Shown: positions 33,923-44,063 of the stretch, one piece after another | How the letters are laid out: each line of letters starts with the position of its first letter | How positions within the stretch are numbered: the first letter of the stretch is position 1 | Assembly (NCBI GenBank): GCA_046331625.1 | Contig: JAXLQL010000001.1 | Location: 434,001-498,000, forward strand | Length of the DNA stretch: 64,000 nucleotides | Direction: 5' to 3' | DNA from: JAXLQL01 sp046331625 | Lineage (GTDB): Bacteria > Acidobacteriota > Terriglobia > Bryobacterales > Bryobacteraceae | The notes under the pieces: model-generated | The model's database searches: none | What the model saw: the letters and a program-made list of their open reading frames with translations, nothing else | What the model was told of the DNA's origin: nothing | Position numbers and translations under genes: made by a program

Positions 33923-36085
33923 CGAGCCCTGCGGACTCACGGCCGTGACGGTGGCTGCTTTCACCGCATCGCTTCCGGAGGAACCGGTGACCGTCGAGTC
34001 GCTCCGGAATGTGAACGGGAGCTGCAGCGTGAACTGACTTCCCTGCCCTTGTGCCTGGGCCGTGCGGAACCAGGTGGCTGCCGCTGTGGCGACATCCACA
34101 CCAAACTTGAGGGTCGGGATCGTTACTCCGGCGCCGGCTTTGAATTCCACGTCAATCCGGGAAAGATCCAGCGATGGCGATATTCCGGTGATCTGCAGAA
34201 TCAGTCCGGTTTGCGTGCGGCTGGCCACTTGCACGCTGCTCAGCTTCGGAGGCCCCCCGGCGATCCGCATCGTCAGCTTGCGGGGATCCGCAGGCGTGAG
34301 GTCCACTCCTGGCAGGCTTGCGGTGGCGGTGGAAAACGAGGGCGTGAATGTGAGGAGCGAAGCGACGGATCCGGTCTGCATGCGGATCGAATTGGCGCCC
34401 GTTGGGAAGGTAGCCTCCCGGGAATTGGCGGGAATCGAGAAAGTGACTACGCGCCCACCCGTGAAGAACTGCACCGAGTTGTCCGATTGAAACGGCTCCG
34501 CGTTTACCGTCATCGTCAAAGCGCCGGTGAGTGCCAAAGGATAGGGCTCGTTGAGGAGCAATCGGAGGGCCGGCTGCTCGAGAGTTCCAATCGATGCGGG
34601 TGCGTCGAAGGTGTAGGCAGGCAACGGCGGAGGCGGGTTGCCCGAACCGGACACCAGGAACGGCACCGTGTCGATGCGCAAGGTGGCCGAATTGAATCCG
34701 GTGGTGAGCGGCTTGAACGTGAGAACGAATTGGAGTTCCTTGTCGGGCTCGAGGCTGAGGGGGAACTCCGGCAATTCGATCGCGTCAAACGCACTTTTTG
34801 CATCGACGACTCCGATATTCGAGATCGGCGCAGGAGCGGTGCCCGTGTTCTTCACCTTGACCGTGAGTCGTCCGGTTTGGCCGACGGACACCGGGCTGAA
34901 GACGATGCCACCGCCGGCCGTCACCGGGATCGAAGTCGCGTTTCCGTAGGAGTAGGTGAGCCGTGAGCCGATTCCCGAAGAGGAGATTTCGAAACTGTCG
35001 TTTCCGATGCGGAGACGAGCTTTGGCGGGTCCAGCTTGCGAAGGAGCAAACGTCACGGTGAAGAGCAGGGACGTGTTGGGCGTCAGCACTCGCGGCAGCA
35101 ACGGGACATCGGCCAACACGTATCCGGGGCCAATGAGATTGATCGAGTTCACCACGCCGTCGCCGTTACCCGAATTCCGGACGCGGACGGCAACACTCGT
35201 GGACTGGCCCACCGGCGTCTCAGGGATCGCGAACGATTCGTCAGGCGCCACGGCTAGCACTTGATCTTCCTGCAGCACCTCGTAGGAGAAGAACGATCCG
35301 GTGGCGCTGCCTTTGAGGGTGAAGCTCAATGTTTGGTCACCAACCCCGACACGAAGGGTGCCCGTGTCTTCGGCGATCTTCTTGGGGCTGTAGCGAATGG
35401 TGAAGCGCACGTCGCGTCCCGAGTCCACGACGGTGGGCAGTAGTGGGAGCCCGAGTAGTTGAAAGGCGTCTCCGGTGAGCGCGACCGACTTTACGGTGCC
35501 AGGTCCGCTGCCGCGGTTGAGTACGATCACTGCGGCGAGAGAGGTGGTATTCACGAGCGTGGGCGGAAACGCGATGGTCCCGTTGGGAGCCAGCGGCAAC
35601 ACATTCGAATCGGCCTGCAAGACGTAGTTGACCGAGAACTCCGGGGCGCTGCCGGTGAGATTGACCACAATGAGGCCGGCGACTGGGATGAGTCCGGTGG
35701 AAGGCGTCTCCGAGTAGGTGATGTTCAACTGCGCGGTGACGCTCAGACTCGATGACGCAGTAAAGCGGATTTCGAAGTTGAAGCTATCGGCAGGATTGAG
35801 CTTGATCGGAACGGGCGGAAAAGACGCGATCTGGAAGTCGGGAGATCCGAAAAGATCGGGAGCCTGGTTGATGGTGACCGACGTAGTTCCGCGATAGGTG
35901 GCGGTGACACGGAGAGAAGTCTGTCCCTTGATGTTGTCGGCGAAGACGGTAACGTTGGCGTTGTTGGGAATGGTCGCCACGTTGGTGTCTTGCTGGATCC
36001 GGAGTTGAAATGGAAACACCGGCGTCTGCGCCAAGGCAGGCACAACAGCAGATCCAACGAGGAGAAAAATGGAAAGGCCGCGCAT
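33893..36085 (-). CDS. Secreted protein with repeated ASH/choice-of-anchor-D Ig-like domains
   Basis: 730 residues with a signal peptide (MRGLSIFLLVGSAVVPALAQ). Four or five ~110-residue beta-sandwich repeats follow, each with the pattern 'value/linker - FPPTLVNTTSLAAVIVLNRG - LLPTVVDSGRDVRFTIRYSP', typical of ASPM-SPD2-Hydin/choice-of-anchor-D domains. The C-terminal ~220 residues form a different beta-rich region. Likely periplasmic or extracellular structural protein. It is 3 bases downstream of the Ig-like gene at 36089, so they form an operon. Confidence 0.7.
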   Translation of the reverse strand: MRGLSIFLLVGSAVVPALAQTPVFPFQLRIQQDTNVATIPNNANVTVFADNIKGQTSLRVTATYRGTTSVTINQAPDLFGSPDFQIASFPPVPIKLNPADSFNFEIRFTASSSLSVTAQLNITYSETPSTGLIPVAGLIVVNLTGSAPEFSVNYVLQADSNVLPLAPNGTIAFPPTLVNTTSLAAVIVLNRGSGPGTVKSVALTGDAFQLLGLPLLPTVVDSGRDVRFTIRYSPKKIAEDTGTLRVGVGDQTLSFTLKGSATGSFFSYEVLQEDQVLAVAPDESFAIPETPVGQSTSVAVRVRNSGNGDGVVNSINLIGPGYVLADVPLLPRVLTPNTSLLFTVTFAPSQAGPAKARLRIGNDSFEISSSGIGSRLTYSYGNATSIPVTAGGGIVFSPVSVGQTGRLTVKVKNTGTAPAPISNIGVVDAKSAFDAIELPEFPLSLEPDKELQFVLTFKPLTTGFNSATLRIDTVPFLVSGSGNPPPPLPAYTFDAPASIGTLEQPALRLLLNEPYPLALTGALTMTVNAEPFQSDNSVQFFTGGRVVTFSIPANSREATFPTGANSIRMQTGSVASLLTFTPSFSTATASLPGVDLTPADPRKLTMRIAGGPPKLSSVQVASRTQTGLILQITGISPSLDLSRIDVEFKAGAGVTIPTLKFGVDVATAAATWFRTAQAQGQGSQFTLQLPFTFRSDSTVTGSSGSDAVKAATVTAVSPQGSSAPVNVDIQ

Positions 36086-36088
36086 CGC

Positions 36089-36721
36089 TTATCGGCCTCC
36101 GAAGACGGGCGCGCCGGGAGTGATCACAACGGTTGGCGGCGCGGCAGCCGTAGGCGAACTCGACGAACCTTTTCTAGTGCCGAGGATGGCGCCAGCGGCG
36201 CCACCGGCAGCCGCGATGGCCACCCACTTCTTCCACCCGAAGCCGGTTACGCGGCTGGTTGGTCCCTTGTGAGGGCTGGGAAGCGTGGCTTGGTTCGATT
36301 GATTGATGGATGCTTCGCCCGAAAGCAGACCGTGTTTGGCAGTTACGCGGATCTTGAATTTTCCCAAGGTGGAGTTCGGTTTGAAGCCCGAAGCCGCCGC
36401 CTGCCCTTGCAGATTGGTGAGTACTGTCTTGGATGTCTCCTGGTTCGGGAAGAATGCGCCCGCGCCGGTGGGCGGCAGGTGGAAGGTGACCTCGGCACGC
36501 TCCACCAAACGGTCATTCGAATCGCGAACTTCCACCACCGGAGGCGTGAACACATTCAGGCTGGCGACATTCACGGCGCCCTCGCCCTCGAGCACGAAAA
36601 TCCGAAGTTGTGTTTGGGTACTGGCCGCGGCGGCAGCCGCGCTCGCGCGTTGTTGTGCCTGGGCGGGCTGCAAGAGGAGGATCGCCAACAGCGTGGCTAC
36701 CGCCTCGCGAAAATTGATCAA
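36089..36721 (-). CDS. Secreted Ig-like protein with C-terminal membrane segment
   Basis: 210 residues. Signal peptide 1-22 (ATLLAILLLQPAQAQ). An invasin/Big_1-like Ig domain (about 38-140) reads RDSNDRLVERAEVTFHLPP, AFFPNQETSKTVLTNLQGQA and KFKIRVTAKHG. After a basic linker (GWKKW) comes a hydrophobic Ala/Gly segment (VAIAAAGGAAGAILG) and a Ser/Pro-rich tail. The start is a TTG at 36721 supported by GAGGAG 9 bases upstream. It leads a two-gene operon and is divergent from the broken gene at 36783. Confidence 0.7.
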   Translation of the reverse strand: MINFREAVATLLAILLLQPAQAQQRASAAAAAASTQTQLRIFVLEGEGAVNVASLNVFTPPVVEVRDSNDRLVERAEVTFHLPPTGAGAFFPNQETSKTVLTNLQGQAAASGFKPNSTLGKFKIRVTAKHGLLSGEASINQSNQATLPSPHKGPTSRVTGFGWKKWVAIAAAGGAAGAILGTRKGSSSSPTAAAPPTVVITPGAPVFGGR

Positions 36722-36782
36722 GAAAAGTGACTCCTCTCGATGGTCTTATGAGTACTATATTATTAGAACGCAAGTGAGGAAC

Positions 36783-39700
36783 ATGGGGCAAGGTAATCTC
36801 CGGAGGGGAGCCCTCCTTTTCTCGAGTCTGGCGGCGTTGGCTTTCGCTGCACAGTTTCTTCGCGGACAGACTCCGGAAGTGTTTGTGGCCGAAGAGCGCT
36901 TCGGCGTGAATCATCCGGCGCAACTGATCGAGTTCGATTCCGCTGGCGGCGATCCGGGCTCGGCGGTGATGATGGGTCCGAACCAGGAAGAAGTGCCGTT
37001 CCAGGCGATGAGCAGCGGACGAATCGCTGTCATCTCCGATCTTCCGGCTGGTAGCCAGCGCGTGTTTCAGTTGGTGAAAGGCCGGCAAGCGAAGCAATTT
37101 CCTGGAAGCGTGGTGCTGGCCGATCAAGGCGATTTCTACGAAATCAGCAACGGGCTAACAGGCGTACGAATCGCCAAGCCGGATCGCGATCCCAAGCTCG
37201 CTCCATCCAAGGCATCCGCCTCCGCGAACGGCTGGGCCGCTACCGGTCCCAATTATCTTTACCCTTCCGCGCCGACCTCTCCGCCTCAAACCCCTCGAAG
37301 CCCTTTCGGCCTCCACACGCTTCCTCGAACGCGGGCCCCTGGTCGTCACCATCGAAGTCGCTTACAAATACCGCCGCCCCGATCTGGTCTACGGCAGCAA
37401 GCTCCTCATCCCAGGTGGCGATGGTTTCTATCGCTCCGTGTTGACCGTCAAGCCGGCCAGCCCTCCGTCACCATTCTCGACGACACCGACATGGACCTCC
37501 AGTATCGGCTCGACCTCTACGGCGCGCTGCCCGCCAATCAGGCACGCTACCGCGGCCACCTGGCCTCCCGAGTCGAGTCTTCGGCCCCGCTACTCCGACG
37601 GCACCCTCTATCAGGGCAACGAGCGCGATGCCATCCGTGAACTGCAATTCGCCCAACCCGCCTACTCGAGCTACACCACCGGAGCCTTCTCCGGCTATCA
37701 AACCATCCGCCACGTCGGCGCCTGGGATCCCTGGGCTCGCGACACCGGCTGGTATTGGATGCTCTATGACCGCAACGCCCCGGCGTCGTCCCCTGCTGGG
37801 CATCTTCGCAGGCAAGGCATCCCAAGCGCTGGGCGCTCACTTCACGGGACCCGGCCTCTACACCCTTCCCCTGCCAACGGTCAACCCGCCCAATGCGGCA
37901 TCGAGTTCCAAACCAACCGCCGTGGTCCGGACAACACGCTGTTACCACGAGCGCATGCACTGGGGACTCTTCGCCGGAACCAAAGGCAGCGATCTGGGAA
38001 ATCCCGATCAGGTCACCAACATCCTCAGGCAGATGAACCTCCACGGCGGCATCAATCTCAACAAAGTGCTCCGCTATGACGCCCAGGGTTGGAACCCTTC
38101 CGGCGCAGGCCTCTACATGACTACCGAGGCCACACGTCAGGTCCGCGACCGTGTCCGCACCGACCTGGCTTACTTCCGCGTTGTACTCCGCCGAACCCAC
38201 CGCGCGCGATCTGCTGGATCTGTGGCGCGACTCCACCGGAGCCACCGCCAGGAAGATGGCAGCCGACACGGCCGAATTCAGCCGGAAAATGCTCGATGCT
38301 CTGGTGAACGGCAACGGCATCTACTCCGAGTTGTATCACTACTGGCACGGCGGATTGGAGATGAGCCGGAGAGCGATCTTCATCACCGAACTGCTGGCCA
38401 GTGACCAATTGACCGCCGCCGAGAAAGACAAACTGCGAGCATCGGCGGTGTTTTACGCCAACCTCTTGTTCGACAACGACTTCGTTCCGATGTTCAACGG
38501 GCACGGCCTCAACATGGGAACCCAGAACATGCCGGTACAACAGATCGGCTACCGCGACCTGTACGCACTGATGATGCGGAACCATCCGATGATGGCCGGT
38601 CGAGGTGGAGGTGGTGGAGAGCAATGCGCGAACGCTGCTGAAGACCCAGATCAACGAGTGGGGCGCGCAGCGCAGGTCGCCGCACTATGTGGAGGCGGCG
38701 ATGGGACCGGTGCTGAGCGAAGTGCAGCAGATGAAGGCGGGCGGAGGCGCGGACTTGTTCCGGGAAGAGCCTCGGCTGGGGCGGTTCGGTGAGTTCTACA
38801 TGCAGTTACTGACGCCGCCGGAGCTGCGGTTCGGCGGGTGGCGGAAGCCTGGTGTCGTATGGGGACGGGTCCTCGGAATCGTCGGAGTTGTTCGGGCAGA
38901 TGGGGACGGGGATGGCGGGAGTGGACGACGGGCTGGTAAGCCATGGCTGATGGGAGCATGGCGGGAATCAGGAAGATGCAATCGGGCTTCCACGGGACGA
39001 CGGTGGTGAAGATCGACGAACGCCTGGCCGGGGAGAGTCCGAAGCTGGAGAGTGCGACGTTTCCAGGGTGGTACACGGTGTTGCGGCAGGGATGGGGGAA
39101 CGGGAAGGAATCGGCGGTATGGTCGGTGAATGGGACGCACTACAGCGACCATCGTCATCAGGACATGGGCGCAACGGTGATGTATCTGTTGGGCGCACCG
39201 GTGAGCATCGACTGGGGGAGCACGTACTCGCCGCAGGTGCCGGGAGCGTATCAACACAGTCTGGTGCTGCCGGAGGGTGCGATTGGGCAGGCGTGGGATG
39301 CCGACAACACGGCGCTGAACGGAGGGACGATGGTGTGGGAGAAGGGTGGGGGAGGAGTTGGAAGCGTTCAGCGTGAGCAGCCGGATGGTGAGCCGGTACG
39401 AGAGCAAGGACGGCGGGGTGTGGAAGAGGGAGATCCAGTTGATCCACGCCAATGAGAACTACCCGGTGGTGGTGCAACGGGACTGGTTCGAGGGACGGCG
39501 CAGCAGGGGGCGAAGGTGCTGACCATGAACCTGATGTCGGAGGCGGAGGTGGACACGCCGAGGGGGAAGATGACAGCGGCGCAGAGGTTGTGGGATGGGG
39601 CGAGACAGGAGTTGCCGTCGGCCGGCACGGTAATGTATCTCGCGGCGGGGTTGAATCGATTCGGGTTCAAGGGACAATGGGCGATCGATTGGGACCTGTA

Positions 39701-40241
39701 CACGGTGTCTGGGGGGCAGCAGCAGGCGCTGATCGGCAACTGGGCTCATGCGTGGCATCCGAGCCGGGAGGCAGCGGAGTTTGCCAAGGCCAATGGACGC
39801 CAGTTTCGCGAGCGGCAGAATATCCTGCGACTGCGGGATGAGTCGGCTTTCAAGATTCTGCTTCTGCCGTATCTCAAAGGGACCGAGCGCTCCTCGCTCC
39901 GCGTGACTGAGGCGGAAGGCGAAATCGCGATCGAGGCTACGGGGGAGAAGTTTCGCCTGGGCGACAATTACTACAGCCACAAGACACGGGACAGACTTGT
40001 GGTAACGAATTACGGCGGCGGTGCGGTGCGGGCGGAGGGGGTGGAGGTGGCAGGCGGTCCGGCGGAGGTGATGCTAGGAGAGAGCGGCGGGAAGATTGTG
40101 GTTCACGGTCCGGCGGGGACGAGGCGGGTGAAGCTACCGGAGGGATGGATGGCGGGAGAACCGGCGAGGGTGGAGGAAGGTGTGGTGATAATCGACTACG
40201 AGGGACCCGAGGTCCTTCGAGTTACGATCAAGCTCGAGTAG
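36783..40241 (+). pseudogene. Large secreted protein gene broken by about twelve frame changes
   Basis: The gene starts at ATG 36783 (GAGGA just upstream) with a signal peptide (GALLFSSLAALAFAAQFLRG) and is read in one frame to about 37200. After that the coding sense jumps frame near 37200, 37230, 37277, 37453, 37580, 37796, 38185, 38603, 38848, 38942, 39350 and 39490, then stays open to 40241. Stitched, it gives about 1150 residues that look like one protein: YKYRRPDLVYGSKLLIPGGD, TILDDTDMDLQYRLDLYGAL, MHWGLFAGTKGSDLGNP, DTGWYWMLYDRN, AVFYANLLFDNDFVPMFNGH, NHPMMAGR, QGWGNGKESAVWSVNGTHYS. It resembles large secreted carbohydrate-active proteins, but I cannot name the family. Most breaks fit 1-2 base losses, and I see no separate nonsense mutation. 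Confidence 0.8.
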
Positions 40242-40245
40242 CGCA

Positions 40246-41937
40246 TCATCGAACGTCGACCAACGAATACCTGCGGTTGACATGGACGACGTGAGCCCGG
40301 GGAAACCTTTCCAGTAGCACTGGCGATAGTGCCGCTCCGGCATCGGACACAACGAAGTCCAGCTTGCGGCCGCTCCAGCCGGGACTGCGGTGGAATGGGC
40401 CGTACTGTTGGGCGAAAGCATCAGGCGGTCCACCGGCTGAGAGCACAAGAAGCAGTTGAGAGGGTTGAACGTGAGCACGCCTTTTCGCAGCGGCCGCTAC
40501 GTCGGCCTCCGACATGCCGAGCAATGAGGCCATCTCGTAGTATCGATCTACAATTTCGTCCGAAGGCGTCAAGGATCGGATTCCCGTGGGCACATAGGAG
40601 AAGTCAGCCGCGATGGCTGGAATCAACAGGATAAGTTCCGGGTCTACCGTTCCAATCACCGAACCGGTCGGCAACGCTTCACGGGCCCAACACAGCAACT
40701 CGATTTCCGGCCTGGAAGCTCTCTGCAATTCCGCGATGTGGCGACCCACGTATGCCTGTCGAACGCCCGCATTCAGAACCATGCAGGCCATAACCGCTAA
40801 CGCCACGCGAGGCAGCCATACCGCAGGCCGGACAACAGATTCGAGCGTCCCGAGGCCCCAGGCGCCCACCAATAGAAGTCCTACGGGCAGGATCAGGCGA
40901 TTCCAGAAATGGCTGTGTTGCGCGTCATAGCCCGATACCACGTGAAAGTTCAAACCAGCCACGCCCGCCAGCAAAACCAACGAGAGCACCAAGCTCCGCG
41001 CCCGATGTTCCCGGCCATCGAGAAGCCTTCGCCCGAATCGCCACATCAGTAGGAAGCCGAGCGCGCATACCACGATCCAGAGCACGTTCGGGTTGTGGGT
41101 GTGGGCCCCCATTCGGGCGAGCAGGAAGGACTGGCCGCCTTGTGATCGACCCCGGGCAGCATGAAGCATGTACGGGATCGCACCGACGATCATGATTCCC
41201 GTCACGATTGTTGTTCGCCGAGCCACTCGCCACTTTCCCCACAGTGCCGAGAGAACTAGCAGCATCACTACCGTCATCCCCCATGCAACAGCATAGAAAT
41301 AGTAAGCATACACAATCAGGGCAGAGAGCAGTCCTGGCAGGATGGCACAGCGGTCAGTGGATGCCCGGAACATTCGAGCTAGAGCGACAACTGCCAACAA
41401 AACAAGGGGAAACGTTACTTCGGGCTGAGGCGTTCGGGTAAAATCCGGGGCGGCCAGCAGCGCATCATAGCCTAGCCAGAGAAAGTTTCGAGGACCAAAC
41501 GGAATCAGCAGCGTCGCCCAGGCCAAGGCGAGTCGAAACTCGAACCGCTCGACGATGCCGTCAGTGACGGTATACATCAAGGCGAACGCCAGAGCTGGGA
41601 ACACAGCGTCAGCCCAGATGAATGCAGCTTCCAAACTTCCTGCCAACCGTCCCAGGGCACCGAGAATCGCCAGTGGAAAGAAGGGAATCGCCGCACTCGA
41701 GTCCCGCCGTTCGAAGTTGTCAACTTCCGCCGGAAGCGTCCCAAGAGACATGAAGCGCCGTGCAGCCGGGGCATAGGCGTGCGTTTCGTCGAAAGTCATC
41801 GACGAAGCTTCCCTGGACGCCGCAAAGGGCGTATAGTCTCCGCGACAGCTTACGAAAGCCACCAAATGATACAAAGAACACACGATCCCCACGAGGATGA
41901 CGTTCGTAAACAGGACGACCGTCGCGCGGGATATCAT
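40246..41937 (-). CDS. Polytopic membrane protein, GT-C-like glycosyltransferase
   Basis: 563 residues from ATG 41937. About ten to eleven membrane helices span residues 5-420, with an acidic motif in the first periplasmic loop (SSMTFDETHAYAPAARRFM), as in GT-C enzymes that use polyprenyl-phosphate sugars. A soluble C-terminal domain covers about 425-563. Substrate unknown. A longer frame to 42063 would overlap the upstream gene by 56 bases, so I take the internal Met. It is the last gene of the exopolysaccharide block and ends 4 bases from the convergent broken gene. Confidence 0.65.
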   Translation of the reverse strand: MISRATVVLFTNVILVGIVCSLYHLVAFVSCRGDYTPFAASREASSMTFDETHAYAPAARRFMSLGTLPAEVDNFERRDSSAAIPFFPLAILGALGRLAGSLEAAFIWADAVFPALAFALMYTVTDGIVERFEFRLALAWATLLIPFGPRNFLWLGYDALLAAPDFTRTPQPEVTFPLVLLAVVALARMFRASTDRCAILPGLLSALIVYAYYFYAVAWGMTVVMLLVLSALWGKWRVARRTTIVTGIMIVGAIPYMLHAARGRSQGGQSFLLARMGAHTHNPNVLWIVVCALGFLLMWRFGRRLLDGREHRARSLVLSLVLLAGVAGLNFHVVSGYDAQHSHFWNRLILPVGLLLVGAWGLGTLESVVRPAVWLPRVALAVMACMVLNAGVRQAYVGRHIAELQRASRPEIELLCWAREALPTGSVIGTVDPELILLIPAIAADFSYVPTGIRSLTPSDEIVDRYYEMASLLGMSEADVAAAAKRRAHVQPSQLLLVLSAGGPPDAFAQQYGPFHRSPGWSGRKLDFVVSDAGAALSPVLLERFPRAHVVHVNRRYSLVDVR

Positions 41938-42007
41938 CTTCCGACCCGGGAGCCTTTCAGGGAAGGTGTCACTGGAGTGAGCCCCAGTCGCTCCGTCGCC
42001 GACCGCC

Positions 42008-43489
42008 TTACCTGGGCCGCCAATTGCCGATGCCTTCCAATAGGTAAGTCGTATAACAGCCATCTTCTGCCACCTTCGCGGGGGCGAATGGCATCACCGC
42101 GTCGAGGATGCGAATTGGGGTGCATCGATCCTCGACAGCGACAATCCGATAGAACGTATTCGCATGCCGCCGCAAGAACCCCGCCAACTCTTGAGCACTG
42201 AAGGTGCCGGTCAATACTGCAGCGCCAGTCTCGAAACGAACGTGTTGAAGCGACGGCGCCACCACGAGGTCCCCAGACCCGACCTGCCGACGGAGGCTCC
42301 TCGTGATGACTGTCAACGGATCGCTTTGAAGCGCGCCCTTCGTTCGCGACTCTCGCAACAGCATCTGAGTTCCCGCCATCAGGAACCCGGCGACAATAAC
42401 AACGGTCGCGACGGGGGCGGAATAAGATAGGTCCGTACGTCTAAGCTGCCAAGACGAGAACAAGACATGAGCACCAAGTAGGAGGATCAAGGGATAGAGT
42501 GGGAAGCATGTGCGGCTATAGATCGAAACGTACGTGGTACTCGCCGTACCCACCAGCAGGCAGACATACAGAGTGATGTAGACGAGGGCCAGCGGCGAAA
42601 ACCTTCGCGTAATTGTCTGCCGCGGACTCAGAGCAATCCCACGCCACCCCAGGCAAAACAGAGGCAGACTGAAGGCGATGAGGGCAGGTAGAAGGTCTTG
42701 GGTGACTGACCGAAATACCCGGTACGAATTGTCAATCGGAGACACGAACGGAATCTTTCGTGTGTTGGGCAACAGAACTCCAAGATTGGCAAAGTTGTAA
42801 AGCAGGTATGGACAGTACACCAGCGCACACCCTAGCACAAACAGCACAAACATCCTGGCTCGCTGCCATCGGTTCCCGTTCCCGACCGGAGCGAACGAAA
42901 GAGCGAGCAAGTACGAGACGGGGGCAGCCAAGCCAATGTGACGCGTCAGGCAGAGCAACCCCGCCGTAATGCCGGCACCGGCCGCATGGATAACCGGCTT
43001 ATCTCCGAACGATTCCACGGCGACCGCGAGAAACAGCCCTTGAAAGGCAAGGAACAGCATGTCGCTCATTACTGACCAGTGAATCTCGGACTGGGCCAGC
43101 AAGAGCAGCCAAAGGCTGGCAAGCGGAAAACTCCAATCGTTGACCAAGCGTCTCGCGAGACGATGAAAGGTGAGCACCGCGACGATTCCGGCGAGCAAAG
43201 ACACGACTCTGGCTGAATGAATCGCGTTTAGACCGAAAGCAAGGGCAACGGACAGCAGGATTGGGTAGGCCGGGGGCCAAAATAGCGCCGGGTCGGGTAC
43301 TGGACCAGACCAGACCGTCAGGAGAAACGTTCGATAGCCGTGTCCGTCAACTAGGTTTTGAGCGGCATCCAGGTAGAAATAGCTGTCCTCATTCAGTCTG
43401 AGAGCACGGGAGCAACTCAGCCCGACGACGATCGTGAGCATCGTCAGTACACATTCCGACCAAGTGTGTTTGGTGACAAAACCTTTCAT
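42008..43489 (-). CDS. Polytopic membrane protein, GT-C-like (ArnT/PMT type)
   Basis: 493 residues from ATG 43489. Nine to eleven membrane helices follow a short cytoplasmic N-terminus. The first loop contains LNEDSYFYLDAAQNLVDGHG, with the acidic D/E pair typical of dolichyl/polyprenyl-phosphate-sugar transferases, and FWPPAYPILLSV after it. A soluble C-terminal portion (about 400-493) contains a GSGDLVVAP strand and HVRFETGAAVLTG. It likely adds a sugar outside the inner membrane; the acceptor is unknown. Just upstream lies the truncated start of another GT-C-like gene. Confidence 0.68.
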   Translation of the reverse strand: MKGFVTKHTWSECVLTMLTIVVGLSCSRALRLNEDSYFYLDAAQNLVDGHGYRTFLLTVWSGPVPDPALFWPPAYPILLSVALAFGLNAIHSARVVSLLAGIVAVLTFHRLARRLVNDWSFPLASLWLLLLAQSEIHWSVMSDMLFLAFQGLFLAVAVESFGDKPVIHAAGAGITAGLLCLTRHIGLAAPVSYLLALSFAPVGNGNRWQRARMFVLFVLGCALVYCPYLLYNFANLGVLLPNTRKIPFVSPIDNSYRVFRSVTQDLLPALIAFSLPLFCLGWRGIALSPRQTITRRFSPLALVYITLYVCLLVGTASTTYVSIYSRTCFPLYPLILLLGAHVLFSSWQLRRTDLSYSAPVATVVIVAGFLMAGTQMLLRESRTKGALQSDPLTVITRSLRRQVGSGDLVVAPSLQHVRFETGAAVLTGTFSAQELAGFLRRHANTFYRIVAVEDRCTPIRILDAVMPFAPAKVAEDGCYTTYLLEGIGNWRPR

Positions 43490-43541
43490 TTCACTCGAAT
43501 GTGCCCACAACGAAACCCATGGGATTCGTTCAGGCCGCTAT

Positions 43542-43847
43542 TTATAGGAGAGTCTCGGCGCACAAGTATGGGAGACCCCAGAAATGTTTGATTCTGGGCA
43601 GATCCCCAAAGTCTCCGGTGCGAATTGCACGGGCTATGCTCGTGTACGCTCGGTTGTCGCCAGCTTCGCTCACGTGCGACCAGAAGTCTGTGGACCACAT
43701 CGGAACGGCGGCAGTGAGGACGTAAACGGCTACGGCAAGACCCACCGCTTGCCGCGAGGTGAGACTGCTTCCGGACCCCACCTTCGCAGGTGCAGACCTC
43801 TCGCTTGCCCTCGGGCCTCCCGTCGCTAACGCTTGCTTACGTCGCAT
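43542..43847 (-). pseudogene. Truncated N-terminus of a GT-C-like membrane protein
   Basis: A frame of 101 codons reads a basic N-terminus, one membrane helix (AVGLAVAVYVLTAAVP), then WSTDFWSHVSEAGDNRAYTS and IARAIRTGDFGDLPRIKHFW. That is the helix plus first periplasmic loop of a GT-C-type protein, with the acidic motif present, and it stops at TAA (43542) after GLPYLCAETLL. The other helices are missing, so this is a 5' remnant left by a deletion. Confidence 0.6.
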
Positions 43848-43995
43848 AGCCAGCTACCGGGCGGTGTCGATGGATAGCCACCAAGTCCCCCGCACCGAGG
43901 CGCTTCGGCTCCGGTAGCAAACGGCGTGACTGGAGGTCCCAAATGCGATAACCCAAATCGGCCAGGATCTCCTGAGCCCAGCCGCCTTTCCCGGA
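43837..43995 (-). pseudogene. C-terminal remnant of an FkbM-type methyltransferase
   Basis: One minus-strand frame reads GGWAQEILADLGYRIWDLQS followed by RRLLPEPKRLGAGDLVAIHR, then stops at 43837. This resembles the C-terminus of the intact methyltransferase just upstream (WAQACRYRLFSLDSRRVLTE) and other FkbM proteins. No start or catalytic region precedes it. It looks like the tail of a second, deleted FkbM gene. Confidence 0.5.
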
Positions 43996-44063
43996 AACGC
44001 TCGGTTCTCGGCCCAGTCGCATTATGCGAAGCGCGCAGATCCCGGTGCAAGCCTGCCTTCGAT

